A DNA stretch of 64,000 bases. Origin: Bacteroidales bacterium. GTDB lineage: Bacteria > Bacteroidota > Bacteroidia > Bacteroidales > Muribaculaceae. Both the position numbers and the translations under genes were made by a program. Numbering within the stretch: the stretch's first letter is position 1; each line of letters begins with the position of its first letter. Under the pieces are notes generated by a model. The model saw only the letters and a program-made list of their open reading frames with translations, was not told the DNA's origin and made no database searches. The stretch lies in the NCBI GenBank assembly GCA_015061085.1, contig SUXG01000005.1:1-64000 (forward strand). The letters run 5' to 3'. This document shows, piece after piece, positions 9,392 through 19,098 of the stretch.

Positions 9392-10780
9392 ATGTATTGC
9401 AAAAGACTTATCGATAAATATCTGTCGGAGTGGGCATCAAGGGATGTTCACAAACCATTGTTACTTAGAGGTGCCAGGCAGGTGGGAAAATCCACGGCTG
9501 TACAAGAGCTATCTAAAAAGTTTGATACTTTTGTTGAGGTAAACTTTGAAAAGCAACCGAAATACAAGGCTCTATTCAATGACGATCTGGATGTTAAGCG
9601 TATTGTACCGCAAATATCGGCTATGCATGGTACATCTATAAAACCGGGTAAGACGCTCTTATTCCTTGATGAAATTCAGGAGTGTCCTCAGGCTATTATG
9701 GCTTTACGCTTTTTCAAGGAAGATTTGCCTGAGCTCCATGTTATCGCAGCCGGTTCTCTTCTTGAGTTTGCATTAAAAGAACTTCCCACATTCGGAGTCG
9801 GAAGAATACACTCAATGTTCATGTATCCAATGACTTTTGATGAATTTCTTGAAGCGAATGGTCAACAATTACTCATTGAGGCACGTAATCAATCGTCGAT
9901 AGATAATCCTCTTCCGGAACCTTTACATGATAAATTGGTAGAATTTCTTCGTACATATATGCTCGTCGGAGGAATGCCAGAAGCTGTCAAGACTTGGGTT
10001 GAGTATCACGATTATGTAAGGTGTCAGGAAGTTCAGGATGACATCGTTGTGACTTATGAAGATGATTTTCCAAAGTACAAGAAAAAAGTAGATCCTGTAT
10101 TGCTACGTCAGACACTACGAAGTGCAGCCGTTCAAGCAACTAAAAAGTTTATATACTCAAAAGTAGGTCCCGGTTATAAGACTGTAGAAGTGAAGAAGGC
10201 AGTAGAGTTGCTAGTTCTTGCCGGTATTTTGCACCCTGTAACACATACTGATGCAAATGGCTTACCATTAGGTAGCGAAGAGGATAAGTCTTATCAAAAA
10301 ATGTTGTTGCTTGATACAGGACTATTGCTTCGCCTATTAAATATGTCTTTAGGTGATATATCTGAACTGACTACACAAATTCTAACGGCAAGTGCTGCAG
10401 ATTTAGCAAATAAGGGACCGATGGCAGAATTGGTAGTAGGACTGGAAATGCTGCATCACATGAGTCCTAATATCCGTCACGATCTATACTATTGGGTAAG
10501 ACATGCCAAGAATTCTCAAGCAGAGGTAGATTACATATCTAATTATTTGCAGGTGGTTGTTCCTGTTGAAGTTAAAGCGGATAAACAAGGTGGGATGAAA
10601 AGTCTATGGTCCTTTATGCGTGATAAGAAACTTCATTATGCTATTCGATGCTCTATGGAGAATTTTGGAAAATTTGATTTTGTAGATAACGAGGATAATG
10701 GCGAAGTTAGACATGTTCGTATTTGTCCTATGTATGCTATTGCTAATATGGAGGAGGTGAAACAAGGTGTCGAGAAATAG
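9392..10780 (+). CDS. AAA-type ATP-binding protein (AAA_14/DUF4143 family)
   Basis: LLLRGARQVGKSTAVQEL Walker A, LLFLDEIQECP Walker B, C-terminal EVDYISNYLQVVVPVEVKADKQGGMKSL nuclease-fold-like motif typical of DUF4143. Confidence 0.85.
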   Translation: MYCKRLIDKYLSEWASRDVHKPLLLRGARQVGKSTAVQELSKKFDTFVEVNFEKQPKYKALFNDDLDVKRIVPQISAMHGTSIKPGKTLLFLDEIQECPQAIMALRFFKEDLPELHVIAAGSLLEFALKELPTFGVGRIHSMFMYPMTFDEFLEANGQQLLIEARNQSSIDNPLPEPLHDKLVEFLRTYMLVGGMPEAVKTWVEYHDYVRCQEVQDDIVVTYEDDFPKYKKKVDPVLLRQTLRSAAVQATKKFIYSKVGPGYKTVEVKKAVELLVLAGILHPVTHTDANGLPLGSEEDKSYQKMLLLDTGLLLRLLNMSLGDISELTTQILTASAADLANKGPMAELVVGLEMLHHMSPNIRHDLYYWVRHAKNSQAEVDYISNYLQVVVPVEVKADKQGGMKSLWSFMRDKKLHYAIRCSMENFGKFDFVDNEDNGEVRHVRICPMYAIANMEEVKQGVEK

Positions 10781-10843
10781 TAAACTGAATCTAAAGTATT
10801 AAACTAAATCCCGGAATTTTTAGAAGTTTTTTTTATTAATAGG

Positions 10844-10880
10844 GCAAGTATCATAACGCTCATGACGTTATGATACTTGC
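10844..10880 (+). terminator. Strong stem-loop, putative terminator
   Basis: GCAAGTATCATAACG-ctcatga-CGTTATGATACTTGC, 15-bp perfect stem followed by TTTaacta. Confidence 0.6.
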
Positions 10881-11086
10881 TTTAACTATTAATCGAAAAT
10901 TATTGCTGACATGTAAATGCCGGCTTGTTTGTGTTTGATGGCTTAAATTATCTGACTAAAATCTTTTGTGTGACTGATAGATTGCCGGTTTTTGAGGTGC
11001 TGTGTTTCGAAATAGTGGGCTGATGTTTTGGTCAGTTCGTCGAAAAGTGTTATTTTTGCTTTATAAAAATTTAGAAATATAGCTAT

Positions 11087-11869
11087 ATGCAAGAAATATT
11101 CAATCCGGAAGTGTTTAACACAGTATTGTCGGTTATGGCATTATCGGCAGTCGTAGTGTTTTTGTGTTTGCTGAAAGTCGAAGCAGGCTATGGCGTGGCA
11201 TACACAAAAAAATGGGGACCGGCAGTCAATAATAAGCTTGGCTGGATTTTGATGGAGGCTCCGGTGTTTTTTGCTATGCTATGGCTGTGGCTCTCAAGCG
11301 ATAGGCGAGGTGATACGGTGTTGGTGGTGATGGCGTTATTGTTTTTGTTTCACTATTTCCAACGCTCATTCGTTTTTCCATTCTTGATAAAAGGCAAAAG
11401 CGTTATGCCCCTTTCGGTGATACTTATGGGGGTTACGTTCAACACATTGAATGCTTATATGATTGGTGGCTGGTTGTTTTATGTCAGCCCGGTGGATTAC
11501 TATGGTGGGGTGTCGTGGTTGATGTCGCCGATGTTTATTATCGGTTGTGTGATATTCTTTGTCGGCATGGCGATCAATTGGCATTCGGATTACATCATAC
11601 GTCATCTGCGCAAGCCCGGCGATACGGGTCATTATATACCGCGTGGAGGAATGTTTTGCTATGTGACAAGTGCTAACTATTTCGGAGAGTTTTTGGAGTG
11701 GTGTGGCTTTGCATTGCTGACATTCAGTGCTGCTGGGGCAGTGTTTGCTTTATGGACTTTTGCCAATCTTGCGCCACGTGCTCGTAAACTTCATCAGCGT
11801 TATGAACGAGAATTTGGAGATGAGTATAAAAAATTGAATAGAAAATACATATTACCCTATATATATTAA
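11087..11869 (+). CDS. Steroid 5-alpha-reductase (SRD5A-type, 3-oxo-5-alpha-steroid 4-dehydrogenase family)
   Basis: C-terminal IPRGGMFCYVTSANYFGEFLEWCGFALLTFSAAGAVFALWTFANLAPRARKLHQRYEREF...YILPYIY closely resembles the SRD5A C-terminal domain; multiple TM helices. Confidence 0.88.
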   Translation: MQEIFNPEVFNTVLSVMALSAVVVFLCLLKVEAGYGVAYTKKWGPAVNNKLGWILMEAPVFFAMLWLWLSSDRRGDTVLVVMALLFLFHYFQRSFVFPFLIKGKSVMPLSVILMGVTFNTLNAYMIGGWLFYVSPVDYYGGVSWLMSPMFIIGCVIFFVGMAINWHSDYIIRHLRKPGDTGHYIPRGGMFCYVTSANYFGEFLEWCGFALLTFSAAGAVFALWTFANLAPRARKLHQRYEREFGDEYKKLNRKYILPYIY

Positions 11870-11877
11870 ATTGAGTT

Positions 11878-13107
11878 ATGAGGCTTTTTACACCTTATAA
11901 TATCGGTCCTGTCGAATTGCGCAATCGAACCATTCGTTCGGCAGCATTCGAAGGTATGTGTAAAAATAACGGACCGACACAACAATTGCGAGATTATCAT
12001 GTTAGCGTAGCCAAAGGGGGCGTCGGAATGACAACATTGGCATACGCAAGTATTTGTGAGTCAGGATTGTCGTTCAAGACGCAATTATTGTTGAGTCAGG
12101 ACAATGTGAGGGAATTGAGAAAAATTACAGAAGAGATTCATGCGACAGGAGCAAAAGCGTCGGTGCAGATTGGTCACTGTGGTAATATGACACACATTTC
12201 GACTGCCGGATGTATTCCGGTCGGAGCGACAACAGGCTTTAATCTGTATTCTCCAACGATAGTCAGAGCCTTACAGCCGGATGAACTTCACACATTGGCT
12301 TCGCAATTCGGCGATGCTGTTGTGACAGCTCGCGATGCCGGATTTGATTGTGTAGAGGTGCATGCCGGTCATGGTTATTTGATTTCTCAATTTTTGTCGC
12401 CATATACTAATCGTCGTAAAGACCAATTCGGCGGTTCGCTCGACAATCGTATGCGTTTTTTACGCATGTGTATGGAAGAGGTGATGAAGGCTGCCGGGAA
12501 TGATATGGGGGTGCTTGTCAAGACCAATATGCGCGACGGATTTAAAGGAGGTCTTGAGATTGAGGACTGCTTGACAGTGGCAAAAGAGATAGAGCAATTG
12601 GGTGCTCATGCCATTGTGCTTTCCGGTGGATTTGTCAGCAAAGCTCCGATGTATGTCATGAGAGGAGAAATGCCTATCCATACGATGACTCATTATATGA
12701 AGCAATTATGGCTTAAATTGGGTGTCAGAATGGCAGGTAAATGGCTGATTAAGAGCGAGCCTTTCAAAGAGCTGTATTTCTTGGATGATGCGCGTGAATT
12801 TCGTAAGGAAATCAAATGTCCGCTTGTTTATGTCGGAGGTGCTGTGTCGCGTGAAGGTATCGACAAAGTGCTTGACCGGGAAGGTTTTGATTTTGTTCAG
12901 ATGGGCAGAGCGCTGATTAATGATCCCGGATTTGTCAATCATTTGCGACAAGGCGCCGAGCGTTGTGATTGCGATCATGTCAACTATTGCATAGCGCGAA
13001 TGTATTCGAAAGATATGGTCTGTCATAAGCATATAGACAAACTCCCTCGAGGAATTCGCAAAGAGATTGAAAATATAAAACGTAGAGATGAGAAGTTCAG
13101 AAGATAA
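11878..13107 (+). CDS. NADH:flavin oxidoreductase / Old Yellow Enzyme family (candidate 3-oxo-steroid 5-beta- or delta-4-reductase)
   Basis: LFTPYNIGPVELRNRTIRSAAFEGM; EVHAGHGYLISQFLSPYTNRRKDQFGGSLDNRMRF; C-terminal CDCDHVNYC...C cluster. Confidence 0.85.
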   Translation: MRLFTPYNIGPVELRNRTIRSAAFEGMCKNNGPTQQLRDYHVSVAKGGVGMTTLAYASICESGLSFKTQLLLSQDNVRELRKITEEIHATGAKASVQIGHCGNMTHISTAGCIPVGATTGFNLYSPTIVRALQPDELHTLASQFGDAVVTARDAGFDCVEVHAGHGYLISQFLSPYTNRRKDQFGGSLDNRMRFLRMCMEEVMKAAGNDMGVLVKTNMRDGFKGGLEIEDCLTVAKEIEQLGAHAIVLSGGFVSKAPMYVMRGEMPIHTMTHYMKQLWLKLGVRMAGKWLIKSEPFKELYFLDDAREFRKEIKCPLVYVGGAVSREGIDKVLDREGFDFVQMGRALINDPGFVNHLRQGAERCDCDHVNYCIARMYSKDMVCHKHIDKLPRGIRKEIENIKRRDEKFRR

Positions 13108-13900
13108 CGTTGTGCTGACAGCTGTCGTGACAGGGGCAAGCTCCGGTATCGGACTTGAGTTTTGTCATCGTCTTGCTGAGCGTGGACATCGAATAGTGAT
13201 GGTCAGCAACCAAGATAGCGAATTGATACGCTATTCGTCGGAGATTTCTCAGAAATATTCTGTCGAAGTGCATACATTCAATATTGATTTGACGCAAGAA
13301 AATGCAGCGACAAGTATTCTCTATTTTTTGTCGTCGCACAATCTGAAAGCAGACATCTTGATTAATAATGCCGGAGTGTTCTCTTTTAATGAGGTGCTTA
13401 AGACACCGATGCAAAAAATCGGACTTTTTTTGGACTTGCATAATCGTGCTGTGACAGAGTTGTGTTGGCATTTCGGACAGGAAATGGCTCGTAGAGGCAG
13501 TGGCTACATCCTCAATATGTCGTCGATGTCGTGTTGGATGCCGATGCCGGGCATAGCAATGTATTCTGCGACCAAGGCATATATTCGCGTATTCTCTCGA
13601 GCATTAAATTATGAACTTAGAGACAAAGGCGTAAAAGTGATGGTTGCTTGTCCGGGTGGCATTGCGACAGATTTGTTCGGCTTGCCGCCACACCTTAAAA
13701 AACTTGCTGTCAATATAGGAGTTCTTGATACTCCGGAATCGTTCACTCGCAAGGCAATAAAGCAGATGTTTCGTGGCCGAAACCAATACATTAATGGCTG
13801 GCTCAACCGTTTCTCGATATTTTTCATTGGTGTGATGCCGGATTGCGTGCGAATGCTTGTAAAACGCAAATTGCTCGATAAAAACATTCGTAAGCCATGA
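13088..13900 (+). CDS. Short-chain dehydrogenase/reductase (candidate hydroxysteroid dehydrogenase)
   Basis: TGASSGIG cofactor motif, NNAG, SSMS...YSATK active site. Confidence 0.85.
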   Translation: MRSSEDNVVLTAVVTGASSGIGLEFCHRLAERGHRIVMVSNQDSELIRYSSEISQKYSVEVHTFNIDLTQENAATSILYFLSSHNLKADILINNAGVFSFNEVLKTPMQKIGLFLDLHNRAVTELCWHFGQEMARRGSGYILNMSSMSCWMPMPGIAMYSATKAYIRVFSRALNYELRDKGVKVMVACPGGIATDLFGLPPHLKKLAVNIGVLDTPESFTRKAIKQMFRGRNQYINGWLNRFSIFFIGVMPDCVRMLVKRKLLDKNIRKP

Positions 13901-14664
13901 CACCATCGTATGCCGGTTACTATTTGCTGACAGGGGCCACCGGGGCAATAGGGAAGGAGATAGCACGTGCATTAGCAGAGAAGGCAGAAAAACTAATTCT
14001 TGCAGTGCGAAATGTTGATAAGGCAGAAGAATTCAAACGCGAACTTTTGGCTGCATATCCACAATGTAAAAGTGTAGTGATACTCAGACTTGATTTGGCG
14101 AAAGAAAAATCTGTCAAAGAAGTTGTAGAAAAACTTAATACAATGCATATAGACTCGCTTAAAGGTATTATTAATAATGCCGGAGTGATGAATCGCCGAT
14201 ATATAGTCGATGAGCAGGGACGGGAGATGACGATGATTGTTAACTATTATAATACGCGTCTGCTGGTCGAATTACTAAAGTACAGAGTGGAGATGAACGG
14301 TGTAATAGTTTTTACGACGTCGTTGACTCGCTTTCTGCATCGCAGAAAAGATTATGAGTTGAAGTTTTCTGATAAAGAATTTTCGCAACTTGGTACATAT
14401 GGTCGCTCAAAGCGCATGATAACGGAGTATGCTCGTGGATTGGCTGATGATATGAAGCAGAAGAGAGTGCGAGTGAATTGTGCCGACCCGGGTATTGTCG
14501 ATACGGGCATGATTTCGATGCAACGATGGTATGACCCGATAGCCGATGTGCTTTTTCGTCCGTTTATACGGAGTCCTCGTCAAGGTGCAGAGCCTGCGTT
14601 GCGAGCTACATTCGCTGAAGCGAGTGGCAAAATATATTGCCGTAGGCGTATTCACGAGATATAA
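13897..14664 (+). CDS. Short-chain dehydrogenase/reductase (retinol-dehydrogenase-like)
   Basis: TGATGAIG, NNAGVM, YGRSK active site; start overlaps upstream stop (ATGA). Confidence 0.85.
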   Translation: MTPSYAGYYLLTGATGAIGKEIARALAEKAEKLILAVRNVDKAEEFKRELLAAYPQCKSVVILRLDLAKEKSVKEVVEKLNTMHIDSLKGIINNAGVMNRRYIVDEQGREMTMIVNYYNTRLLVELLKYRVEMNGVIVFTTSLTRFLHRRKDYELKFSDKEFSQLGTYGRSKRMITEYARGLADDMKQKRVRVNCADPGIVDTGMISMQRWYDPIADVLFRPFIRSPRQGAEPALRATFAEASGKIYCRRRIHEI

Positions 14665-14811
14665 CAATCTTGAACCGGATAAATACGTCGAAAACATTAC
14701 CTCTATGAGCGATGACAATGATTGTTTACACAAGTGTCAAAACCCTATTAATTAAGTTAGCTACTTCGATTATTAGAATTTGTCAAGCAACTTAATGAAT
14801 AGCTTGAACGT

Positions 14812-15864
14812 TTACCAAAGGTCTTGTCGGAGTTTTTTAGGGATTATGCCGACGATACGCTCGGTAAGCCAAGGTGTCCAAAGGTCTTTAAGCCGAGTCA
14901 GCAGCCACGCACTAATCCATAGCGCGACGAAAATAGCAGCTAACAGACCGACGTATTCCCATGAAAATCCTAATGTGTCAAACATCGCGCGTTGCCAATT
15001 ATAGAGGTATTCACCGCCTACGCCATCTTGCAGCAGATAGACGCCGAAAGCTGCTGTAGCAAGTGAATTGATCCATCGTCGTTGGAAATTGAAACGTGTA
15101 AACCAGCAAAGTATGGAGGCTTTGGATAGGATGGTAAACGGATTGCTTTGTTTCAGAAAGAACAGTTTAAAACTTTTTTTGAGTACAGGAGTTTCCAAAA
15201 TAGCAATTTCGATTCCGATTGAAATGAGAGCAAAAACAACAAATGCCATAGGAAATACCCATGTTGGAATCTTTTGTAAAGATTTTTCTTGTCGCAAATA
15301 ATAGCCCAGGATGTATAAATAGATAAAAGTGAAAATGCCTGTACCCATAATATCTACGCGATTGCCGACTATAGCCGAAGAATAAAATTCGGCAAAAGAA
15401 AGAATTAATACGATGCCTCGTAATTGATTGAGCGTCATAGACTTGATGCCTTTGTTGACAACCGGGCTGACAAGCATAAGCATGAAATAGGTTGCGATAA
15501 ACCAATAGCCGGAGTTAGATAGTGGAGCCTTTATAAACTCGGTGAGGAGAAGCGCAGGGTTGACATTGTCGAATAGAGAGGAAGCAACACCGATATTTAG
15601 CAAGAAGAAAAAAGCGACGGTCAGAGCCAGTCCGATGACAGATTTCCATGACAGACGAATACCGAAAAATCCGGAGATCATAATAAAAAGATCCACTCCG
15701 CCCATGCTGAAACCTTCCAAAAATTCGTATGCCGGGAAGGTGAATTGTGAATAAAGCATGCCATGACACCAAAAATGATGTAGCACGATAAAACACATTG
15801 CCACAATGCGAAGCAACTCCATATTGGAGCTGCGTATCTTCTTCGTTTCAATCTTATTTTTCAT
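14812..15864 (-). CDS. Acyltransferase family 3 membrane protein
   Basis: RSSNMELLRIVAMCFIVLHHFWCHG N-terminus plus ~10 hydrophobic segments. Confidence 0.8.
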   Translation of the reverse strand: MKNKIETKKIRSSNMELLRIVAMCFIVLHHFWCHGMLYSQFTFPAYEFLEGFSMGGVDLFIMISGFFGIRLSWKSVIGLALTVAFFFLLNIGVASSLFDNVNPALLLTEFIKAPLSNSGYWFIATYFMLMLVSPVVNKGIKSMTLNQLRGIVLILSFAEFYSSAIVGNRVDIMGTGIFTFIYLYILGYYLRQEKSLQKIPTWVFPMAFVVFALISIGIEIAILETPVLKKSFKLFFLKQSNPFTILSKASILCWFTRFNFQRRWINSLATAAFGVYLLQDGVGGEYLYNWQRAMFDTLGFSWEYVGLLAAIFVALWISAWLLTRLKDLWTPWLTERIVGIIPKKLRQDLW

Positions 15865-15882
15865 TCCTTTTGATTTTGTACG

Positions 15883-15982
15883 GCAAAGTTAAGCAAACGA
15901 GAGCAGAGAGCAAAATAAAACAAAGTTTTAATTTTGCCTATGCCGAGTGCAGCCGAACTTATGAAAAGTTAAGCAAACGAGG
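15883..15982. repeat. Dispersed intergenic repeat, copy 1 (two AAGTTAAGCAAACGAG units plus TGCCGAGTGC[A/C]GCCGAAC)
   Basis: Same words recur at 53247-53397. Confidence 0.75.
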
Positions 15983-16032
15983 ATAGAGGACATACTATCA
16001 GAGTCTGATTTATGCTTTAGATATATTATAAC

Positions 16033-16048
16033 TTGCCGATAACGGCAA
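16033..16048. promoter_or_regulatory. Palindromic operator candidate TTGCCGATAACGGCAA upstream of HTH-Fic gene; half-site repeated at 16083-16094
   Basis: Inverted repeat TTGCCG-ataa-CGGCAA upstream of TATATTTG (16056-16063); AACTTGCCGATAA recurs just before the start codon. Confidence 0.55.
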
Positions 16049-16097
16049 AAAGTGTTATATTTGCACGAAAATTCGTAAATAAACTTGCCGATAAGAA

Positions 16098-16991
16098 ATG
16101 AATGTGAAATATATTTCGGTAGCGGAGTTCGCTGCAAAACATGGTGTTGCAGAACGCACGGTTCGTAACTATTGTGCCCGAGGTGAGCTGGATGGTGCAA
16201 TACTTGTAGGCAAAACATGGAGTATTCCTGCTGATGCAGAGTTGCCGAGTCGCAAGCGTCGCAAACTTAAAGTAATGCCATTGCTGATAGTATTACGACA
16301 AGAGAAAGAATCGAAATTGAAAGGAGGAATCTATCATAGAACGCAGATAGACTTAACCTACAATTCAAATCATATTGAGGGCAGTCGCTTGACGCATGAC
16401 CAGACTCGTTGTATTTTTGAAACCAACACCATTGGTTTTGAGGGCGAGAGTGCAAATGTAGATGATGTGATCGAGACAGTCAATCATTTTCGATGTGTTG
16501 ACATGATAATTGAAAAGGCTGAAGAGCGACTTACGGAAAAGATTATCAAGGAGTTGCATCTGATTCTTAAGTCGGGAACTTCTGACAGTCGCAAGGATTG
16601 GTTTGCAATCGGTGACTACAAACGCTTGCCTAATGAGGTCGGGGGGTGTGTTACGACATCCCCCGAAGATGTGTATCGACAGATCAAGTTGTTGCTTAAA
16701 GAGTATAATGCGATAAAGCATAAGACGCTTGATGATATTATTGACATGCATCAGCGGTTTGAGGCGATACATCCGTTTCAAGATGGAAATGGTAGAGTGG
16801 GGCGACTTATAATGTTTAAGGAGTGTCTTGCAAATGGTCATGTGCCATTCATTATAACAGACGAGTTGAAAATGTTTTATTATAGAGGTCTGCACGAATG
16901 GCCGCAGATAAAGGAATATCTACGTGATACTTGTCTGACTGCCCAAGATAATTATAAACTGATGCTTGATTATTTTAGAATTAAATATTAA
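16098..16991 (+). CDS. Fic family protein with N-terminal helix-turn-helix-like domain
   Basis: HPFQDGNGRVGR Fic core; inhibitory-helix motif SNHIEG; N-terminal VAEFAAKHGVAERTVRNYCARGELDGAILVGKTWSIP. Confidence 0.88.
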   Translation: MNVKYISVAEFAAKHGVAERTVRNYCARGELDGAILVGKTWSIPADAELPSRKRRKLKVMPLLIVLRQEKESKLKGGIYHRTQIDLTYNSNHIEGSRLTHDQTRCIFETNTIGFEGESANVDDVIETVNHFRCVDMIIEKAEERLTEKIIKELHLILKSGTSDSRKDWFAIGDYKRLPNEVGGCVTTSPEDVYRQIKLLLKEYNAIKHKTLDDIIDMHQRFEAIHPFQDGNGRVGRLIMFKECLANGHVPFIITDELKMFYYRGLHEWPQIKEYLRDTCLTAQDNYKLMLDYFRIKY

Positions 16992-17204
16992 GGGGCTACT
17001 TGGGTGTGGTGAAGGTGACCGGATTGCTGATTTGCCATCAGTTTGTAATAGAAAAGAGTTAAGCGAATTTCGATAAATTCCCCGTTAATACCCGGTTAAT
17101 ATCCTAAATTTCTTTAATTTAGGGTGTAGATGTGGAGAATTGCACAATTTTTTGTAACTTTGTTCTCTAATATAGTTTTGTTAATCATTTAATAAAGATA
17201 TAAG

Positions 17205-18980
17205 ATGTCGTTAGATAAAATTATTTCTCAAGCAGTGTCACGCGCAGTGGCAGAATTGTATGCTGTGGAAGTGAGTGCAGAATCTATTGTGCCTCAAGCC
17301 ACTCGTAAAGAATTTGAAGGCAACCTCACTGTGGTGGTCTTCCCATTCCTCAAGGCTTCTCGCAAGTCGCCTGAAGCTACTGCGACTGAGCTTGGCGAAT
17401 GGCTCGTGGCTAACGAAGCGGCTGTCGAAAAGTTTAACGTAGTGAAGGGCTTCCTTAACATCAGTATCAAGTCAGACTTTTGGATTGACGTGCTTAATGA
17501 TGTGGCTAAGGCTGATGATTTCGGTATCAAGCCGGTGACTGATGAGTCACAACTCGTAATGGTCGAATACTCATCGCCTAATACCAATAAGCCTCTCCAC
17601 CTCGGTCACGTTCGCAACAATCTTCTCGGCTACTCTCTTTCTCTTATCCTAAAGGCTAATGGCTACAAGGTGGTGAAGACTAATATTGTCAACGATCGCG
17701 GTATTCACATTTGTAAGTCGATGCTTGCTTGGCAGAAGTGGGGCGATGGAATCACTCCCGAAAAGGCCGGTAAGAAGGGCGACCACCTCATCGGGGACTT
17801 CTATGTCTTATTCGATAAGCACTATAAGGATGAACTTAAGGCTCTTAAAGAAAGCGGTCTTTCTGATGAAGAGGCTGAAAAGCAATCAACTTTGATGCAA
17901 GAAGCTCGCGAAATGCTTCGCAAGTGGGAGCAAAACGACCCTGAAATCCGTGGCCTCTGGAAGACTATGAACGAGTGGGTGTATGCCGGCTTCGACGACA
18001 CCTACAAGCGCATGGGCGTTGACTTCGACAAGATTTATTATGAGTCAGACACATATCTCGAAGGTAAGGACTTGGTGCTCGGTGGTATCGAAAAGGGCAT
18101 CATGTATCGCAAGGAGGACAACTCTGTCTGGGCTGACCTCACTGCCGATGGTCTCGATCACAAGCTCTTGCTTCGTGGCGACGGCACATCTGTCTATATG
18201 ACTCAAGACATCGGCACAGCAAAACTTCGCTACCAAGATTATCCTATCGACAAGATGGTCTATGTTGTTGGTAATGAGCAAAACTACCACTTCCAAGTGC
18301 TCGCATTGCTTCTCGACAAGCTCGGCTTCAAGTGGGGTAAAGACCTTGTGCACTTCTCTTACGGCATGGTTGAGCTCCCTCATGGCAAGATGAAGAGTCG
18401 CGAAGGCACAGTTGTAGATGCTGACGATTTGATGGACGAAATGATCAACTCTGCTGCCGAAGCATCTGCAGAACGTATGAAGGATATCCCTGCCGACGAA
18501 GCTGCTGAAATCGCTCGCGTCATCGGTCTGGGTGCATTGAAATACTTCTTGCTTAAGGTCGATCCTCGCAAGAATATGATGTTCAACCCTCAGGAGTCTA
18601 TCGACTTCAACGGCAATACCGGTCCGTTCATTCAATACACCTACGCTCGTATACAGTCGGTGTTGCGTCGCGCTCAAGAGCAGGCAGCGGTATTGTCAGT
18701 TAAGCCTGTGCCATCGGAGAAAGAGGTCACTCTCATTCAGAAGATTGCCGACTTCCCATCAGTGGTCGAAGATGCCGGTCGTAACTACAGCCCTGCGGTC
18801 ATTGCCAACTACTGCTACGACCTTGCTAAGGAGTACAACCAATTCTACCATGACTATCCGATTCTCAAAGAAGAGGACGAAAACGTGCGTGCTATGCGTC
18901 TGCTCCTTTCATCGGTGACAGCTCGTACGCTCAAGAGCGCTGTGGCGTTGCTCGGTATCGAAATGCCAAATAGAATGTAA
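17205..18980 (+). CDS. argS: Arginyl-tRNA synthetase
   Basis: VEYSSPNTNKPLHLGHVRNNLLG; DFNGNTGPFIQYTYARIQSVLRR. Confidence 0.96.
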   Translation: MSLDKIISQAVSRAVAELYAVEVSAESIVPQATRKEFEGNLTVVVFPFLKASRKSPEATATELGEWLVANEAAVEKFNVVKGFLNISIKSDFWIDVLNDVAKADDFGIKPVTDESQLVMVEYSSPNTNKPLHLGHVRNNLLGYSLSLILKANGYKVVKTNIVNDRGIHICKSMLAWQKWGDGITPEKAGKKGDHLIGDFYVLFDKHYKDELKALKESGLSDEEAEKQSTLMQEAREMLRKWEQNDPEIRGLWKTMNEWVYAGFDDTYKRMGVDFDKIYYESDTYLEGKDLVLGGIEKGIMYRKEDNSVWADLTADGLDHKLLLRGDGTSVYMTQDIGTAKLRYQDYPIDKMVYVVGNEQNYHFQVLALLLDKLGFKWGKDLVHFSYGMVELPHGKMKSREGTVVDADDLMDEMINSAAEASAERMKDIPADEAAEIARVIGLGALKYFLLKVDPRKNMMFNPQESIDFNGNTGPFIQYTYARIQSVLRRAQEQAAVLSVKPVPSEKEVTLIQKIADFPSVVEDAGRNYSPAVIANYCYDLAKEYNQFYHDYPILKEEDENVRAMRLLLSSVTARTLKSAVALLGIEMPNRM

Positions 18981-19098
18981 AAACCCGTAAAACCGACCAA
19001 ACGATTGGCACACTATTTGACAGAATAAGATTAAACTTTGACAATGTCAGTATGTCAAGATAGTGTGACAATTAATAATCATAAAAACAAAAGGAAAT

